Below are positions 6,342 to 7,912 of a stretch of 7,912 bases of DNA, in pieces. The notes below the pieces were generated by a model. It worked only from the letters and a program-made list of their open reading frames with translations, was not told where the DNA came from and ran no database searches. The DNA lies in NCBI GenBank assembly GCA_034370465.1, contig JAXMLA010000284.1, forward strand, positions 1-7,912. The letters run 5' to 3'. Source of the DNA: UBA2197 sp034370465 (lineage in GTDB: Bacteria; Desulfobacterota; Desulfuromonadia; Desulfuromonadales; UBA2197). The position numbers were made by a program, and so were the translations under genes. Position 1 is the first letter of the stretch, and each line of letters begins with the position of its first letter.

Positions 6342-7691
6342 ATGACTCTATTCTCCTCTCCCTCCGGGGGGCGTCATTGCTGCCGGTCTCTGCTGATTCT
6401 GTTGCTCTTCGTCCTCCTCCGCGCCGTCAATCCACCCGCCGCCTGCACAACACCTGTGGAGTTTGAGGCGGTGTTGCAAGAGGCGATGACGCGCTCCTTC
6501 GCTCTAAAGATTGCGCAGAGTGATATTGCCCTGCGCAGGATCGAGCTGAAAGAGGCCGCTTCCGCTTATCTGCCGACCCTCAATTTCCGTTATGACTTCG
6601 GCTACAGCTGGGCGCTCGATGGCCAGGGGGGGGTGGTCAGCGTCGGTGATTCGGTCAGCACCGATGCCGACTCCACCTGGCAGAACTCCCTCAGCGCTTC
6701 GCTCGGTCTCCTCCTCTTTGACTTTGGCGCCAGAGCGCAGAAGATGGCGCAGTCCCGGCACCGGATCAGCGCTGCCGAGCTGAGCCGGGCCGAGGCGTTG
6801 CACCAGCTGCGCCGCCGGACGCTCGACCTCATGACCGAGGGGCTCCTCGCCCAGCGCCGACTACGCGCCCTGGCGGCCATGACCCGGTTGCGTAAGGAAC
6901 TCTTCCATACCCGCGAGCAGTTGCAAGCGGCCGGGACGATCGGTAAGGCCGAGCTCCAGGAGACGGCTTTGCAACTGGCCGCCGACCTCATGGCCGAGGA
7001 TGACCAGCGCCTCGCCCTGGAGCAGGCATTGCTGGCGCTCACCGCCCTCACCGGTGCGGTCTATCCCTCTGCTACCGTGGAGTTCATGCCGTTGCCGGAA
7101 CCGGGGGGGACGGAGATCGTCATCGCCAGCGAAGAGCTGCCGCAGCTGCGCATCTTTGACGAGGAGCTGGCCCGTCTGCACGCCGAGCGTTCCGCCGTCC
7201 GGCGGGAGATGCTCCCTTCTCTGGCGCTGACCGGCAATTACCGCCTTTATGGCGCCGATCAGGGGAGTCCCGGTCGCACCCTCGTGGAGCTGGAGAATCG
7301 CGATGCCGGCGTCGGTCTGGTGCTGCGCTGGGAGCTCTACTCCGGCGGGCGCGACCGGCTGAAGTTGGCGAGGCTGGAGGAGGAGAGGCAGAGGGTGACG
7401 TTGCAGCGGCAGGAGCGCGCTGCCGAGTTGCAACAGGAGATCGGCTCGCTGCAGCAGGCGCTTCGCGCCTATCAAGGCGGAGCCGAACACCGGCGCGCGC
7501 GGAGCGAGGCTTTAGCGGAGGTGGTCGACGCGAGCGAGCGACTCGGTCGGCAGGGGCTCATCGACCGGGCGGCACTGATCGAGCGAGCGATCGCGGCCCA
7601 GCAACAGGAACTGGAGATGGAGCTGCTCGATCTGCAGCGGCGAGCTGAGGCGCTGCGGCTGCGCTTCTGGCAGGAAGGGGTCGGCTCATGA
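6342..7691 (+). CDS. TolC-family outer-membrane efflux protein of the type I secretion system
   Basis: This protein probably forms the trimeric outer-membrane channel-tunnel through which the RTX protein leaves the cell. The frame extends to a TTG at 6327 (454 residues), but that lies 4 bases after the stem-loop with no room for a ribosome binding site. I prefer the ATG at 6342 (449 residues), although no clear Shine-Dalgarno precedes it; GTG 6333 is also possible. An export signal has basic residues and then a hydrophobic core (LLILLLFVLL, about 17-26), ending near PPAAC (Cys35). The mature part shows the internal duplication of the TolC/OEP family. Each half has a periplasmic helix, a Y/M-LP-T/S-L strand start (76-80 and 290-294) and an outer-membrane strand with hairpin (LLLFDFGAR at about 123-131, LRWELYSGGR at 328-337). 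Long Gln/Glu/Arg/Leu helices lie between. Length is normal for the family. The stop overlaps the next gene by ATGA. Confidence 0.9.
   Translation: MTLFSSPSGGRHCCRSLLILLLFVLLRAVNPPAACTTPVEFEAVLQEAMTRSFALKIAQSDIALRRIELKEAASAYLPTLNFRYDFGYSWALDGQGGVVSVGDSVSTDADSTWQNSLSASLGLLLFDFGARAQKMAQSRHRISAAELSRAEALHQLRRRTLDLMTEGLLAQRRLRALAAMTRLRKELFHTREQLQAAGTIGKAELQETALQLAADLMAEDDQRLALEQALLALTALTGAVYPSATVEFMPLPEPGGTEIVIASEELPQLRIFDEELARLHAERSAVRREMLPSLALTGNYRLYGADQGSPGRTLVELENRDAGVGLVLRWELYSGGRDRLKLARLEEERQRVTLQRQERAAELQQEIGSLQQALRAYQGGAEHRRARSEALAEVVDASERLGRQGLIDRAALIERAIAAQQQELEMELLDLQRRAEALRLRFWQEGVGS
7672..7680 (+). promoter_or_regulatory. Ribosome binding site of the ABC transporter gene
   Basis: AGGAAGGGG lies 7 bases before the ATG at 7688, within the last codons of the TolC-family gene. 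It supports translational coupling through the ATGA overlap and fixes the start of the transporter. Confidence 0.65.
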
Positions 7692-7912
7692 TCACCGGTC
7701 TGATCGCCTTTGAAGTCGTTGCCCGCATTAATCGCGTCGATGTCGATAGCCGGGCGATCCTGCGCGAGTTCGGCCTCCAGCAGGAGGTGACCCCGGAGGA
7801 GTTGTTGCGTATCGCCAAGCACTATGCGTTCAAGGCGAAACGTAAAGCGATCTCTCTGGAGCGCGTGATCGCCGCTTACCCCCTCCCGGCCATCGTTGTT
7901 CTGAAAACGGGG
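7688..7912 (+). CDS. RTX-type T1SS ABC transporter, N-terminal part (C39-like domain), cut by window end
   Basis: Only the first 75 codons are present. They match the start of HlyB-type exporters: ITGLIAFEVVARINRVDVD aligns with the DYGLYALEILA-type start of HlyB, followed by the spaced pattern TPEELLRIAKHYAFKAK and LPAIVVLKTG, the latter equivalent to the ALPALV segment of HlyB. This is the C39 peptidase-like domain. The catalytic Cys of true C39 peptidases (the C-G-x-A segment near the N-terminus) is absent, so it should be the non-cleaving type that docks RTX substrates rather than trimming a GG leader. That agrees with a substrate having a C-terminal, uncleaved signal. The membrane and ATPase domains, and probably a membrane-fusion (HlyD-like) gene, would follow outside the window. 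Confidence 0.88.
   Translation, partial: MITGLIAFEVVARINRVDVDSRAILREFGLQQEVTPEELLRIAKHYAFKAKRKAISLERVIAAYPLPAIVVLKTG

Overview
The window reads as a type I secretion (T1SS) locus of a Gram-negative bacterium. All genes lie on the + strand. The evidence is a very large RTX protein, an outer-membrane TolC-family protein and the start of a secretion ABC transporter in direct succession. Most of the window is GC-rich (roughly 60% by eye). Positions of about 61-420 are distinctly AT-richer, about 40% GC by hand count. I cannot name the organism; a proteobacterium or a Desulfuromonas/Geobacter-like bacterium would fit, but that is a guess.

Layout: (1) 3-314, the 3' part of a small unidentified gene, probably running in from upstream. 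It overlaps the next gene by ATGA. (2) 311-6268, a 1985-residue secreted RTX protein. It has an N-terminal alpha/beta-hydrolase (lipase class 3-like) domain with a GHSLGG nucleophile elbow, five blocks of Ca2+-binding nonapeptide repeats, three copies of an RTX-associated (HCBP-related) domain, three 96-residue cadherin-like repeats and a C-terminal secretion tail. (3) 6269-6341, a short intergenic region with a perfect 12-bp stem-loop. (4) 6342-7691, a TolC-family outer-membrane channel protein. (5) 7688 to the window end, the N-terminus of an RTX-type ABC exporter. It starts with a C39-like domain that lacks the catalytic cysteine, and it overlaps the TolC gene by ATGA.

Inferred joint function: the RTX protein is the substrate. 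The ABC transporter would recognise its C-terminal signal and, with a membrane-fusion protein expected just downstream and the TolC-like channel, export it in one step. The RTX blocks would fold on external Ca2+ and present the hydrolase domain outside or on the surface of the cell. The small upstream gene sits where hlyC lies in haemolysin operons but does not resemble HlyC, so its role is open. The least ordinary parts are this coupled small gene, the composition break inside the RTX gene at about 420, and the hairpin separating substrate from exporter genes. I see no RNA genes, CRISPR array or mobile element.
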